DNA from: Dyella psychrodurans
Lineage (GTDB): Bacteria; Pseudomonadota; Gammaproteobacteria; Xanthomonadales; Rhodanobacteraceae
NCBI RefSeq assembly: GCF_003363265.1
Contig: NZ_QRBF01000001.1
Coordinates: forward strand, 434,001 to 498,000
Direction of reading: 5' to 3'
Length of the DNA stretch: 64,000 nt
The translations under genes were made by a program, and so were the position numbers. Numbering within the stretch: the stretch's first letter is position 1; the number at the start of each line of letters is the position of its first letter. The notes under the pieces were generated by a model. The model did no database searches, had not been told where the DNA came from, and saw only the letters and a program-made list of their open reading frames with translations. This document shows, one piece after another, positions 35,673 through 42,369 of this stretch.

Positions 35673-36744
35673 ACGCAGCCGTCGCCAATACGATATAACC
35701 CGCCGACACCATGGCCGACTCCAACGCAGACCCACAATAGAAATCGAAGGTCAACGTGCCGTAGTACTTACTCGCAGGAAGCGTCCATGTAGGACAACTA
35801 CCCGACGCGGTTACATTGAAAAATCCGGTTGTGGCTGAAACGATCGGCGCATTCTGCACCGACGACGAAAACGACGCATAGACGCTAGACGGCGTATCCG
35901 TACTCGGCGTATACAAGGAACCTATCTGACCATCCGCGTTGCCGACATCACACACGCCAGTCGTGCAACTGGTAGAGCTAGCGGACGCAGGATCAGTCGT
36001 CGTCGTATTTGTGGTCGACGTATAAGAGCCAGAACCGCCAGAACCCGTACCACCCGAACCACTTCCCGATGTGGTACCCGCTGTCGTGCTAGTACTCGAC
36101 GAAGACGACGCAGGCGTGCTCGTCGTGGAAGACGTCACATTGCTAGACGAACTCGACGACGCAGGACCCTGCACGTTTGGGTTATACGTCACGCACTGCC
36201 CCGAGTTTTGATCGCAATACGTCGTGGAACCGTTCGCATTAGCCGTTTGAGAAGGTGGCTTGACTATGCCCGTATTAGGTGCGTTCGAACACGAAGCGCC
36301 GGTCTCAACTTCTGCACCAGAATTAGCACCGCCGAGCAACAACGAGAGACAACAGCCTTTATACGACGCCTGTCCACTCCCAGAGGCGTAGCTATATGTC
36401 GTGCCGTTAGCAACTGTTTGACCGGCGGTACACGTCGGCGGACCGTCATACGCACCCAACAGACTAAGGCACAAACTGTTGTTCGGATAATAAGGATCAT
36501 CGCCGGTACACGCACAACCATACGTGTCACTCGCACTACAACCACCCGAGCCGGGACCGACGTATACACAATAACCAGTGCCACCGTCATTGGCATCACG
36601 CGCAGCGCAATTGGTCCAAAGCTGCGCGTTAGCAGGATCCGAGTCATGCGCTGCCGTACTAGACGCATACACGGGCGATGTCGACAACAGGGCGCCGACA
36701 AAGAACACGACAACAGCAAACAACAGCGAGCGATAGGTATTCAT
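35644..36744 (-). CDS. Phage adsorption protein pIII
   Basis: 366 residues from the ATG at 36744. Signal peptide (LLFAVVVFFVGALLSTSPVY, cleavage near ASS). N-terminal domain with more than a dozen cysteines, presumably the receptor-binding fold. It is followed by a long low-complexity Ser/Thr/Gly linker (about residues 200-265), a short C-terminal domain, and a final membrane anchor (SAMVSAGYIVLATAAYAAF). Signal, receptor domain, flexible linker and C-terminal anchor in this order define pIII. The receptor (probably a pilus) cannot be told from sequence. Confidence 0.85.
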   Translation of the reverse strand: MNTYRSLLFAVVVFFVGALLSTSPVYASSTAAHDSDPANAQLWTNCAARDANDGGTGYCVYVGPGSGGCSASDTYGCACTGDDPYYPNNSLCLSLLGAYDGPPTCTAGQTVANGTTYSYASGSGQASYKGCCLSLLLGGANSGAEVETGASCSNAPNTGIVKPPSQTANANGSTTYCDQNSGQCVTYNPNVQGPASSSSSSNVTSSTTSTPASSSSSTSTTAGTTSGSGSGGTGSGGSGSYTSTTNTTTTDPASASSTSCTTGVCDVGNADGQIGSLYTPSTDTPSSVYASFSSSVQNAPIVSATTGFFNVTASGSCPTWTLPASKYYGTLTFDFYCGSALESAMVSAGYIVLATAAYAAFRIAIY

Positions 36745-36818
36745 TCTGAAAACCCCTTTACAGCAGCCCAAGCGCACAACGCGCCCATGAACCCGAAAAA
36801 AAGATCCATCACCATGGC

Positions 36819-37202
36819 CTACACCTCGACCTCATCGTCAGGCGAATCATCCTCTGCATCGTCTTCCGAGCTGTCCTCGTCATCACGCATCGCAGCGCGC
36901 GCCGCCTGCCTCTGCTTGTACCGCGCAAGACGCCGCTCATAAGAACGCTTCACCCGTTCGGCAGCACGCTCGTCAGGTGACATCTCACGCCTCTCACTAA
37001 AAAAGCGAGACATACCCATCGCAGCAGCCGCGACCAAACACACGATGATCAAAACGGAAGCGCCACCAACAATGGCTTGCGTGACTGGCGACGACGAAAG
37101 CGCGCCAACAGCGTCCACCAAATTCGCCAACGAGCCATAAGCGCCCGTACAAGGACCGGACGGATTGCTTGGACCACCTAAGCCACACGGAGACGGACCC
37201 AT
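36819..37202 (-). CDS. Small phage membrane protein with acidic tail
   Basis: 127 residues. Gly/Pro-rich start with two cysteines, one membrane segment (AIVGGASVLIIVCLVAAAAMG), then a basic helix (RVKSYERRLARYKQRQAARA region) and an acidic end (about 12 Asp/Glu in the last 20 residues). It lies between the major coat and pIII genes and is probably a minor coat protein. It is downstream of the coat-gene terminator, so it needs read-through. Confidence 0.65.
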   Translation of the reverse strand: MGPSPCGLGGPSNPSGPCTGAYGSLANLVDAVGALSSSPVTQAIVGGASVLIIVCLVAAAAMGMSRFFSERREMSPDERAAERVKRSYERRLARYKQRQAARAAMRDDEDSSEDDAEDDSPDDEVEV

Positions 37203-37212
37203 AAACGCCCCA

Positions 37213-37247
37213 AGAAAAAAGGCAGGGCAGCAACCGCCACCCTGCCC
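37213..37247 (-). terminator. Rho-independent terminator after the major coat gene
   Basis: On the minus strand GGCAGGG and CCCTGCC form a stem (37246-37240 with 37227-37221) followed by a T-run (six A on the plus strand at 37215-37220). It lies right behind the pVIII gene, the classical way filamentous phages make coat protein in excess over the genes that follow. Confidence 0.85.
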
Positions 37248-37253
37248 GGTCCA

Positions 37254-37481
37254 TCAACGGAAGAACGACGCCACCTTGTTGGCGGCCCACTTCGCGAAGC
37301 CGGGGCCGACCTTGATCGCAGCGGCACCAACCAGCGCCGAAATGACATCGGTCGTGTCCAGACCGGAGAACACGTTAGCCAACGCCGACAAACTGCCGGT
37401 CGTCTGCGCCATCGCGCTACCCGCCACCAGACCAAGGCCCAGCACCAGACCCACCTTCTGCACAACATTGCGAATCTTCAT
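37254..37481 (-). CDS. Major coat protein pVIII
   Basis: 75 residues from the ATG at 37481. Signal peptide MKIRNVVQKVGLVLGLGLVA to SAMA-Q, then a mature part of about 50 residues: an amphipathic stretch (SLSALANVFSGLDTTD), a membrane helix (VISALVGAAAIKVGPGF) and a basic C-terminus (AKWAANKVASFFR) for binding the DNA. Size, layout and position before a terminator identify it as the main virion protein. Confidence 0.9.
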   Translation of the reverse strand: MKIRNVVQKVGLVLGLGLVAGSAMAQTTGSLSALANVFSGLDTTDVISALVGAAAIKVGPGFAKWAANKVASFFR

Positions 37482-37519
37482 GTTCGCTTTCCTCTCTCTG
37501 AATCGGCCACAACGGGCCA

Positions 37520-37786
37520 CTATTTTTTGTTGAAAAAATTCACAACAGTCCCGCAGAGATAGGCGACGAGATAAAAAAACATCACCGTCCCCCAACACCC
37601 TACGAACCACGACACGGCATCACTGGGCTGCGGCGCAGCAAACGCTGAATTCACAGCCTGAAACATGCCGTACGACTCACCATCAACCAGCACGTAACCC
37701 GCGCAATTCAAGCCCGTCGACGAAGATGTAGCCGGACCCTGATCCGTCAACGTGCCATTACTGTTCAGCGTTACGCACTCGCTCAC
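37520..37786 (-). CDS. Phage minor coat / membrane protein
   Basis: 88 residues, GTG start with GGGAGGAA about 8 bp upstream. The N-terminal 60 residues are polar with two cysteines, and the C-terminal 25 are a membrane helix (WFVGCWGTVMFFYLVAYLCG) followed by NFFNKK. It lies between the ssDNA-binding protein and major coat genes, where minor coat genes such as VII or IX usually are. Confidence 0.7.
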   Translation of the reverse strand: MSECVTLNSNGTLTDQGPATSSSTGLNCAGYVLVDGESYGMFQAVNSAFAAPQPSDAVSWFVGCWGTVMFFYLVAYLCGTVVNFFNKK

Positions 37787-37809
37787 GACGAATTCCTCCC
37801 TGCCCTACA

Positions 37810-38103
37810 TCACGCGACTTTGGCGGCCGACGACGGCTTCACAGCGGTCGCCGCACCAACCAACGAGACGAGACGCGGCCGCGTGACCTGCAGGCGCCCA
37901 TTCACGACAGAAAACGACCTGGGATCGAGCACTGCCGGGCCAGCCGGAAGCACCTCATCCGTAGAAAACTCGAACGACGTGGGCAAACCATCAACCGTGA
38001 GAGTTGCCCACTGCTTGAAGTAATGTCGAACAGTGCCGTTACCCTCGAACGTCGCCGCTTCCGGGGGACGGCCCAACACTTCAATCTGCATATCTTTACT
38101 CAT
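37810..38103 (-). CDS. Probable phage single-stranded DNA-binding protein (pV)
   Basis: 97 residues from the ATG at 38103, which overlaps the Rep stop codon in ATGA. The body is all beta (MQIEVLGRPPEAATFEG, RHYFKQWATLTVDGL, TSFEFSTDEVLPAG, VVNGRLQVTRPRLVSLVG) with aromatic and basic residues, as in OB-fold pV proteins. Position after Rep and length fit. pV coats new single strands and switches them from replication to packaging. Sequence similarity alone would not be enough. Confidence 0.7.
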   Translation of the reverse strand: MSKDMQIEVLGRPPEAATFEGNGTVRHYFKQWATLTVDGLPTSFEFSTDEVLPAGPAVLDPRSFSVVNGRLQVTRPRLVSLVGAATAVKPSSAAKVA

Positions 38104-39125
38104 GCTGCTATCTCCAATTGAGCGGGCACATCCCGCCATGCGAAAACCCGCCCAGAAGGCAGGACCGTGACATGCCACGGTGAAATCACCATCTCGCCGG
38201 TAAACCGGTCCATGTATCCACCGGGCACCTTGCGAATATCCGCTGCACCGCCGAGCGCATCGCGCACGAACAACGGAGCGCGCCAAAACCGAATGACCCT
38301 ACGGCCTTCGGGCTTCAAACCACACACGCCGTGCATGCGCGCGCCTTTGGGAATCGACATCGCCTGATCAACTGTGCACTTGCTCGCATACTTCGCCATG
38401 TACGCGACCGGGCGATTAATCTGCACCTTACTCGACAGGACATGCGCGAAGCCGTGCGGCCACCAACCGCGTGCATGCGGGTTAGGAAAATAGTCCTTTG
38501 AACGAACCCAGATCATGCAGTGATAGTGCACAGCGCCACGCTTCTGCATTTCCAGCACCCACACAATGCGACAGCGACAGTCGCGACGTCGAAACCACTC
38601 ACGCACGCACTTTGTGAACGCATTGATGTGATTAGGACGCCAACCACTCACATCCGCGTACGTCAACGTCACAAACAACCGACGCCACCGCTGCCACACA
38701 TCACCAACATGCGCATCCGCGTCGAGCATGTGCGCCGAATTCTGCACCGCCTTCTGCAAACGACGAACGCGAGAAGCAAACACGTCAACCTCGACCACTT
38801 CACGAGCGTGCGTGTCGTTTGTTTTAGATGAGTCAAGTTTCGTAAGAGCACCGCCGCGTGCGGCTCCGCTCGCTTCGCTCGCGGAGGCGCACGCGGCGGC
38901 AAAAGCACAGGAATCCGACGCGAAAAACTTAGCGCGAGCCAAGTCCTGAAATGGGGCATCTATCGCGTTCTGCTGCGCCACGTACTCGCGAGCATTGGCA
39001 GCGCGAATCGAAGCCATAGCGCGCACAGCAGGATTCGACCATGCGCGAACGGCAAAAGGTGCGCGGCCAAGACGACGACCGAGCACGTCCGCAGGACACA
39101 AATCCATCGCAAGACCGTCAATCAT
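38100..39125 (-). CDS. Rolling-circle replication initiator (HUH Rep, pII-like)
   Basis: 341 residues from the ATG at 39125, overlapping the preceding gene by 8 bp (ATGATTGA). The HUH metal site is VHYHCMIW, the catalytic tyrosine motif YMAKYASKC, and the first motif LFVTLTYADVSGW. Rep nicks the plus strand at the origin, stays attached through tyrosine, and religates after rolling-circle replication. The N-terminal 110 residues are alanine-rich and not conserved-looking. Confidence 0.85.
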   Translation of the reverse strand: MIDGLAMDLCPADVLGRRLGRAPFAVRAWSNPAVRAMASIRAANAREYVAQQNAIDAPFQDLARAKFFASDSCAFAAACASASEASGAARGGALTKLDSSKTNDTHAREVVEVDVFASRVRRLQKAVQNSAHMLDADAHVGDVWQRWRRLFVTLTYADVSGWRPNHINAFTKCVREWFRRRDCRCRIVWVLEMQKRGAVHYHCMIWVRSKDYFPNPHARGWWPHGFAHVLSSKVQINRPVAYMAKYASKCTVDQAMSIPKGARMHGVCGLKPEGRRVIRFWRAPLFVRDALGGAADIRKVPGGYMDRFTGEMVISPWHVTVLPSGRVFAWRDVPAQLEIAA

Positions 39126-39315
39126 CAACCACCCCAAATTCTGCGAAGCCGAAGACGGAAACATCGAGCGCGACGCCATCCTCGCTAGCGGCATCCAAGA
39201 GCATCAGCACGCACGCATCGAGAGCCCCCGACAGCGCAGGCTGCGCATCCGACACGCGCACGGACGCCTCACGAACAGCCCGCAACACGCGCCCCACATC
39301 GTCCGCACAAAGCAT
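39118..39315 (-). CDS. Small phage protein upstream of Rep
   Basis: 65 residues, ATG at 39315 in the overlap TGATG with the previous gene; GGGGGA 7 bp upstream. Acidic and helical (DDVGRVLRAVREASVRVSDA, VLMLLDAASEDGVAL). Unknown function. It ends in an 8-bp overlap with rep. Confidence 0.65.
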   Translation of the reverse strand: MLCADDVGRVLRAVREASVRVSDAQPALSGALDACVLMLLDAASEDGVALDVSVFGFAEFGVVDD

Positions 39316-39563
39316 CACGAATCCCCCAGCGAGCGCGCGACTAACGCCGCTTCCCAACGTCGTAAATGATCCGAAACGCGCTCTCGACGCTGAACAGCAG
39401 CGAGCGCAATGGAAAGCCCAGCAACCACGCCCTCTGCGTATACCGATCCGGCATCGCGCAAAACGCGATCATCCGAAACCTTCGACAAATGACGATGCCT
39501 ATCGACGACGCGGCCCTCGAAATCCGTAGCGGACTCCGACATGTGACGAACAACGCCAGTCAT
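39315..39563 (-). CDS. Small phage protein
   Basis: 82 residues. The ATG at 39563 overlaps the previous stop (ATGA), which supports this start over the ATG at 39542. Soluble, charged helices (FEGRVVDRHRHLSKVSDDRV, AVQRRERVSDHLRRWEAALV). Unknown function. The stop overlaps the next start in TGATG. Confidence 0.65.
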   Translation of the reverse strand: MTGVVRHMSESATDFEGRVVDRHRHLSKVSDDRVLRDAGSVYAEGVVAGLSIALAAVQRRERVSDHLRRWEAALVARSLGDS

Positions 39564-39676
39564 TGCGGCCTCGCGAAATCAACAAGGCGAAGCACAAGGC
39601 GCCACAACCCGCGCACTATGTCGCGTAGACCGAGAACAACAGCGAGCACGAGCACGCACGCAAAGACGAAACTCAT
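39560..39676 (-). CDS. Phage hydrophobic microprotein (38 aa)
   Basis: 38 residues beginning MSFVFACVLVLAVVLGLRDI, one membrane helix plus a basic helix. The start sits in the ATGA overlap with the preceding 47-residue gene and the stop in an ATGA overlap with the next gene. Size and topology fit minor coat proteins VII/IX. Confidence 0.6.
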   Translation of the reverse strand: MSFVFACVLVLAVVLGLRDIVRGLWRLVLRLVDFARPQ

Positions 39677-39816
39677 ACACCACCCCGACGACGACGAAAC
39701 CAACGCAGCGCCACGCCGCACACAAACCAACCTGCTAAGCCCGGCCCAAAACAAACGACAGCGACCTCACCACACGCCCAAAGCACGAAGCGCTGAATGT
39801 CCGAGAACTGACACAT
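39673..39816 (-). CDS. Phage hydrophobic microprotein (47 aa)
   Basis: Reads MCQFSDIQRFVLWACGEVAV, then VCFGPGLAGWFVCGVALRWF and an RRRRGGV end. The ATG is in a TGATG overlap with the preceding gene, with GGAGGG about 9 bp upstream. The stop overlaps the next start (ATGA). One or two membrane helices. Too small for usual gene finders. Confidence 0.6.
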   Translation of the reverse strand: MCQFSDIQRFVLWACGEVAVVCFGPGLAGWFVCGVALRWFRRRRGGV

Positions 39817-40004
39817 CACCGAACGCCCTCCCCCACCAACAAATCCGCCACCCGCTCCAATTGCGCCGTACGCATGTTCGTAAAACGCTGCGCCATCCGA
39901 AAACGCGTAAGCGCCTCATCCTGCGAAGCGTGCGAACGGTGCTGCTTACGAAGCGCCACATCGATGCGCTCCTCGTCGGCAGTCATGGGCTGCGTATGCC
40001 TCAT
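39816..40004 (-). CDS. Small phage protein
   Basis: 62 residues starting MRHTQPMTADEERIDVALRK. The ATG at 40004 is fixed by an ATGA overlap with the previous stop. Soluble, rich in Arg and Gln (QDEALTRFRMAQRFTNMRTA). Unknown function. Confidence 0.6.
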   Translation of the reverse strand: MRHTQPMTADEERIDVALRKQHRSHASQDEALTRFRMAQRFTNMRTAQLERVADLLVGEGVR

Positions 40005-40105
40005 GAACGCAACCAATGCCGAACAGCAGAAAGAACCAGCGCAATCGCCACGCCGACAAGTACGCGCTGAACCAAATAACGAAGCGACCAGCCGCGCCCA
40101 GGCAT
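40001..40105 (-). CDS. Phage hydrophobic microprotein (34 aa)
   Basis: MPGRGWSLRYLVQRVLVGVA then IALVLSAVRHWLRS: one membrane helix with basic ends. AGGTGG 6 bp upstream; start in a TGATG overlap, stop in an ATGA overlap. Length is almost that of M13 pVII (33) and pIX (32). Confidence 0.6.
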   Translation of the reverse strand: MPGRGWSLRYLVQRVLVGVAIALVLSAVRHWLRS

Positions 40106-40236
40106 CACGGCCACCTGCGCAACCAGTCTGTGCACACGCAAAAGCACGCGACACACAACACCGCGTACGCAATATCGAGATACACGCTGTTGACCAACAC
40201 GACGAACGGAAGCAACGCGAGGGGAAGAAAAATCAC
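40105..40236 (-). CDS. Phage hydrophobic microprotein (43 aa), GTG start
   Basis: Translation from GTG: MIFLPLALLPFVVLVNSVYL, then DIAYAVLCVACFCVCTDWLR and RWP. Two membrane helices, four cysteines. GGGGGTG lies 6 bp upstream. The GTG overlaps the preceding stop in GTGA and the stop overlaps the next ATG in TGATG. Confidence 0.55.
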   Translation of the reverse strand: MIFLPLALLPFVVLVNSVYLDIAYAVLCVACFCVCTDWLRRWP

Positions 40237-40439
40237 GGCCGCACCCCCGCAACCATCGGCGCGCGACGAATCCCCTCAAGGAATGCCCTCGCCCACTGCG
40301 TATACACAGTGGACGAGGGTTCCTTCGGGGAAGCGGAGAAATAGTCAGAAACGCGAAGGCCGTGCGCGAAAGCAACGAACGACCCGGACGGGAAACCATC
40401 AGGGCGAAACTGGACCGCGAGCGGCGCTGCTACGTGCAT
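40233..40439 (-). CDS. First gene of the phage leftward operon, small soluble protein
   Basis: 68 residues, GGGGAA 5 bp before the ATG. Contains FRPDGFPSGSFVAFAHGLRV and WARAFLEGIRRAPMVAGVRP. It looks like a small regulatory protein but no HTH can be assigned. It starts 15 bp from the first operator palindrome, opposite the repressor gene. Confidence 0.6.
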   Translation of the reverse strand: MHVAAPLAVQFRPDGFPSGSFVAFAHGLRVSDYFSASPKEPSSTVYTQWARAFLEGIRRAPMVAGVRP

Positions 40440-40453
40440 CGGATTCCCCGTTT

Positions 40454-40520
40454 AGTCCAAGGCTGTTGGACTCGAGGCAAAGTAAAGTACCCTTGGACTG
40501 CACAGTCAAGGGGTCTTGGA
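40454..40520. promoter_or_regulatory. Phage operator region with TTGGACT palindromes
   Basis: Between the leftward operon and the repressor. Site 1: AGTCCAA-ggctg-TTGGACT (40454-40472), a perfect 7-bp inverted repeat. Site 2: CCTTGGACTG-CA-CAGTCAAGG region (40491-40511), imperfect. A third half-site TTGGAC lies at 40515-40520, just before the repressor ATG. The shared half-site indicates binding by the divergent HTH protein and autoregulation. Confidence 0.75.
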
Positions 40521-40522
40521 CC

Positions 40523-40933
40523 ATGAACGCAACAAATAATTTGCTTGACAAGTACGCAGAAATATGCGCCGTGTCCTTCGACAAGGACATCGCCGCGAAG
40601 CTACGCGTATCGAAACAAGCCGTCAGCAACTGGCGGAAAGGTCACGCGCACCCCGACGCGGAAAGCGTAGAACGCATGTGCGAAGCAACGAACGAAAGCG
40701 TTGCACACTGGCTTCCACTGATCGAAGCCGACCGTGCGAGAACGCCGGAAGCGCGAAAGGTGTGGCTTCGACTTGCACAGGCGGCTGCAAGTATCGCCCT
40801 AATCATCATGGCCACAAAACACGGCCACGGCGCGGAATCCGCTCAAGCGCTTTTACTGTCACCTGTATACATTATGCGCAATTTAAGACGGTTTGAGGAG
40901 ATCCAGTGCAGGACGTGCAAGCCCTTCCAATAA
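40523..40933 (+). CDS. Phage repressor-type HTH protein, C-terminus replaced at attR
   Basis: 136 residues in the prophage. The HTH is DIAAKLRVSKQAVSNWRKG (about residues 21-39), of the type found in DUF3693-like regulators of filamentous phages, followed by a membrane-like helix (AQAAASIALIIMA) and SPVYIMRN, where residues 115-120 are encoded by the dif core. After Asn120 the frame runs into host DNA (LRRFEEIQCRTCKPFQ). In the circular phage it would instead continue into a second hydrophobic segment, 150 residues in total (see 32950-33051). It controls the divergent phage operon, inferred from the operators. Confidence 0.8.
   Translation: MNATNNLLDKYAEICAVSFDKDIAAKLRVSKQAVSNWRKGHAHPDAESVERMCEATNESVAHWLPLIEADRARTPEARKVWLRLAQAAASIALIIMATKHGHGAESAQALLLSPVYIMRNLRRFEEIQCRTCKPFQ
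40866..40884 (+). repeat. Right att direct repeat (19 bp, attR)
   Basis: Exact copy of 32942-32960. Its left flank (tgtcacctg) is phage DNA and a poor XerD arm, while the repeat keeps the central region and XerC arm. It lies within both the phage repressor gene and the stop codon of the host TetR gene (tta at 40883-40885). Confidence 0.93.
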
Positions 40934-41470
40934 GGCTCGTTCCGGGCGCGTTCGGGCGAGTACTCGTATGCCCAGATGTACTCCTAATAGGAGTCGAGCC
41001 AAGTCTTCCGCGGACTGCGTCGTCGGTATCTCGCCGGTCCGTTGTCCTGCCTCCACGCAGCGACGAAAGAACGCTTCAACCTTGACAAGCACCTCCGCGA
41101 TCGTCGCCTGAAAATCGGGGTCATGGGGCGCTACCTCGAGCGCGGAGTTGACCAGCAGGCACCCCTTTCGATCCTCATCCTGAATTGAGCGTTCGATGAT
41201 CTCCCGGAAAAAGGCTTCGATCGCGGTCCTGGGGGGCAAACTGCTCTCAAAACGCCCTACCCGGTCGCCAAAGCTTGTTTCGACATAGTGCGCAAGCGCA
41301 CGGCGAAACAGGGAGCGCTTGTCTCCAAAGGCGTTGTAGAGGCTCGCCCCAGTAATCCCCATGCTTTGCGCCAGGTCTCGAACGGAGGTGGCCTCATAGC
41401 CATACATCCAGAACTGCTGCGCCGCAGCATCGAGCACGGCCGTTTCGTCGAATTCCCGCGGGCGGGCCAT
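40883..41470 (-). CDS. TetR-family repressor
   Basis: 195 residues. HTH at about residues 10-50 (VLDAAAQQFWMYGYEATSVR, LAQSMGITGASLYNAFGDKR). The C-terminal domain is TetR_C_16-like with CLLVNSALEVAPHDP. The stop codon touches the dif core, and the 19-bp repeat keeps it intact after phage integration. It is divergent from the SDR-sigma-NrsF operon 92 bp away and should repress it through the palindrome at 41517-41533. Confidence 0.88.
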   Translation of the reverse strand: MARPREFDETAVLDAAAQQFWMYGYEATSVRDLAQSMGITGASLYNAFGDKRSLFRRALAHYVETSFGDRVGRFESSLPPRTAIEAFFREIIERSIQDEDRKGCLLVNSALEVAPHDPDFQATIAEVLVKVEAFFRRCVEAGQRTGEIPTTQSAEDLARLLLGVHLGIRVLARTRPERALLEGLARPALDLLKPS

Positions 41471-41516
41471 AGAGCCTCTTCAATGACTTGGGTGAGCCTT
41501 GAATTGATAGGATGCT

Positions 41517-41533
41517 TTGCTATTCTATAGCAA
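41517..41533. promoter_or_regulatory. TetR operator palindrome
   Basis: TTGCTAT-tct-ATAGCAA, a perfect 7-bp inverted repeat between tetR and the SDR gene, in the likely -10 area. Typical TetR operator size. Confidence 0.7.
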
Positions 41534-41562
41534 TTGATCTAAAACGGCCATCTGCCACCAGC

Positions 41563-42369
41563 ATGAATATCAAAGGTAAACGCGTGCTCATCACGGGCGG
41601 GTCCAGCGGAATTGGATTCGCCCTCGCTGCGGCGTTGGGACATAAAGGCGCCCGACTCGTTATTACGGCGCGACGTGCTGACGCTATGGCGGCCGCGGTT
41701 GCCAACCTTAGGAACATGGGCGTGGAGTGCTCATCCGTTGTCGCAGATGTATCGACCGAAGCGGGCCGAGAAGCCACGGTTGCCGGAGCTATTGAGGCAC
41801 TCGGTGGCATTGATGTGTTGGTCAATAACGCCGGCGGTGTCCGCGCTGGAAAACTCGAGCTCACCACGGAAGCTGAAATTCGCGCGATGATCGAGGTGGA
41901 TCTCGTTGCCCCGATACTTCTGACGCGATTGGCACTCCCCCATCTGCGGGCAAACCCACCGGGGCTCATCGTCAATGTGACCTCGGGCATCGCGCTTATC
42001 GGGATGCCTTTCTATACGACGTACGCGGCCGCCAAGGCCGGCCTCGCCCGCTTTGGCGAAGCCTTGCGCCGAGAACTGACCGGAGACGGCATCCATGTCT
42101 TGACGGTTTACCCGAGCGCGACGGACACCCCCATGATGCGCACGTCGCACGCCGGTCCGGAGCTCGGCTTTACACGCGAATCGGCACACGACGTAGCGGA
42201 CGCCATCGCGGCGGGCATCGACGATGACGCATGGGAAATTATTCGGGGCGGTGAAGCGCGTTCGCAGATGATCGCACTCAACCGAGACAATCCCGCGGCA
42301 CTCGACGCTCGTTTCGCCGGTATCAAAGAAGCGCTTGCCGAAGCAGTGCGAGACCACACCGCATTGTGA
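41563..42369 (+). CDS. Short-chain dehydrogenase/reductase
   Basis: 268 residues from the ATG at 41563. Cofactor motif TGGSSGIG, NNAGG, active-site Ser in NVTSGIA and YTTYAAAKAG with the YxxxK pair. Classical SDR using NAD(P)H; arginine-rich turn (TARRADAM) suggests NADPH. The substrate is unknown. The stop codon overlaps the sigma factor start (TGATG), so enzyme and sigma factor are coupled under the TetR operator. This is an unusual front gene for a sigma/anti-sigma operon. Confidence 0.9.
   Translation: MNIKGKRVLITGGSSGIGFALAAALGHKGARLVITARRADAMAAAVANLRNMGVECSSVVADVSTEAGREATVAGAIEALGGIDVLVNNAGGVRAGKLELTTEAEIRAMIEVDLVAPILLTRLALPHLRANPPGLIVNVTSGIALIGMPFYTTYAAAKAGLARFGEALRRELTGDGIHVLTVYPSATDTPMMRTSHAGPELGFTRESAHDVADAIAAGIDDDAWEIIRGGEARSQMIALNRDNPAALDARFAGIKEALAEAVRDHTAL

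Larger units (their letters stand above)
32942..40884. mobile_element. Complete filamentous (inovirus) prophage integrated at dif
   Basis: About 7.92 kb between two 19-bp dif-derived repeats. Gene order on the minus strand is small early genes, Rep, ssDNA-binding protein, minor coat, major coat pVIII, minor coat, pIII, pVI, Zot (pI), and a small membrane protein. A repressor-type HTH gene is divergent at the right end. No integrase or transposase is present, so integration should use host XerC/XerD, as known for CTXphi, Cf1 and Xf-type phages. No pIV secretin gene is present, so export should use a host secretin. All reading frames look intact. Confidence 0.93.

Noticed and set aside
32942-40884. 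Phage-encoded integrase or secretin
   Set aside because: No frame in the prophage shows a tyrosine/serine recombinase or secretin domain; host XerCD and secretin are the simpler explanation.
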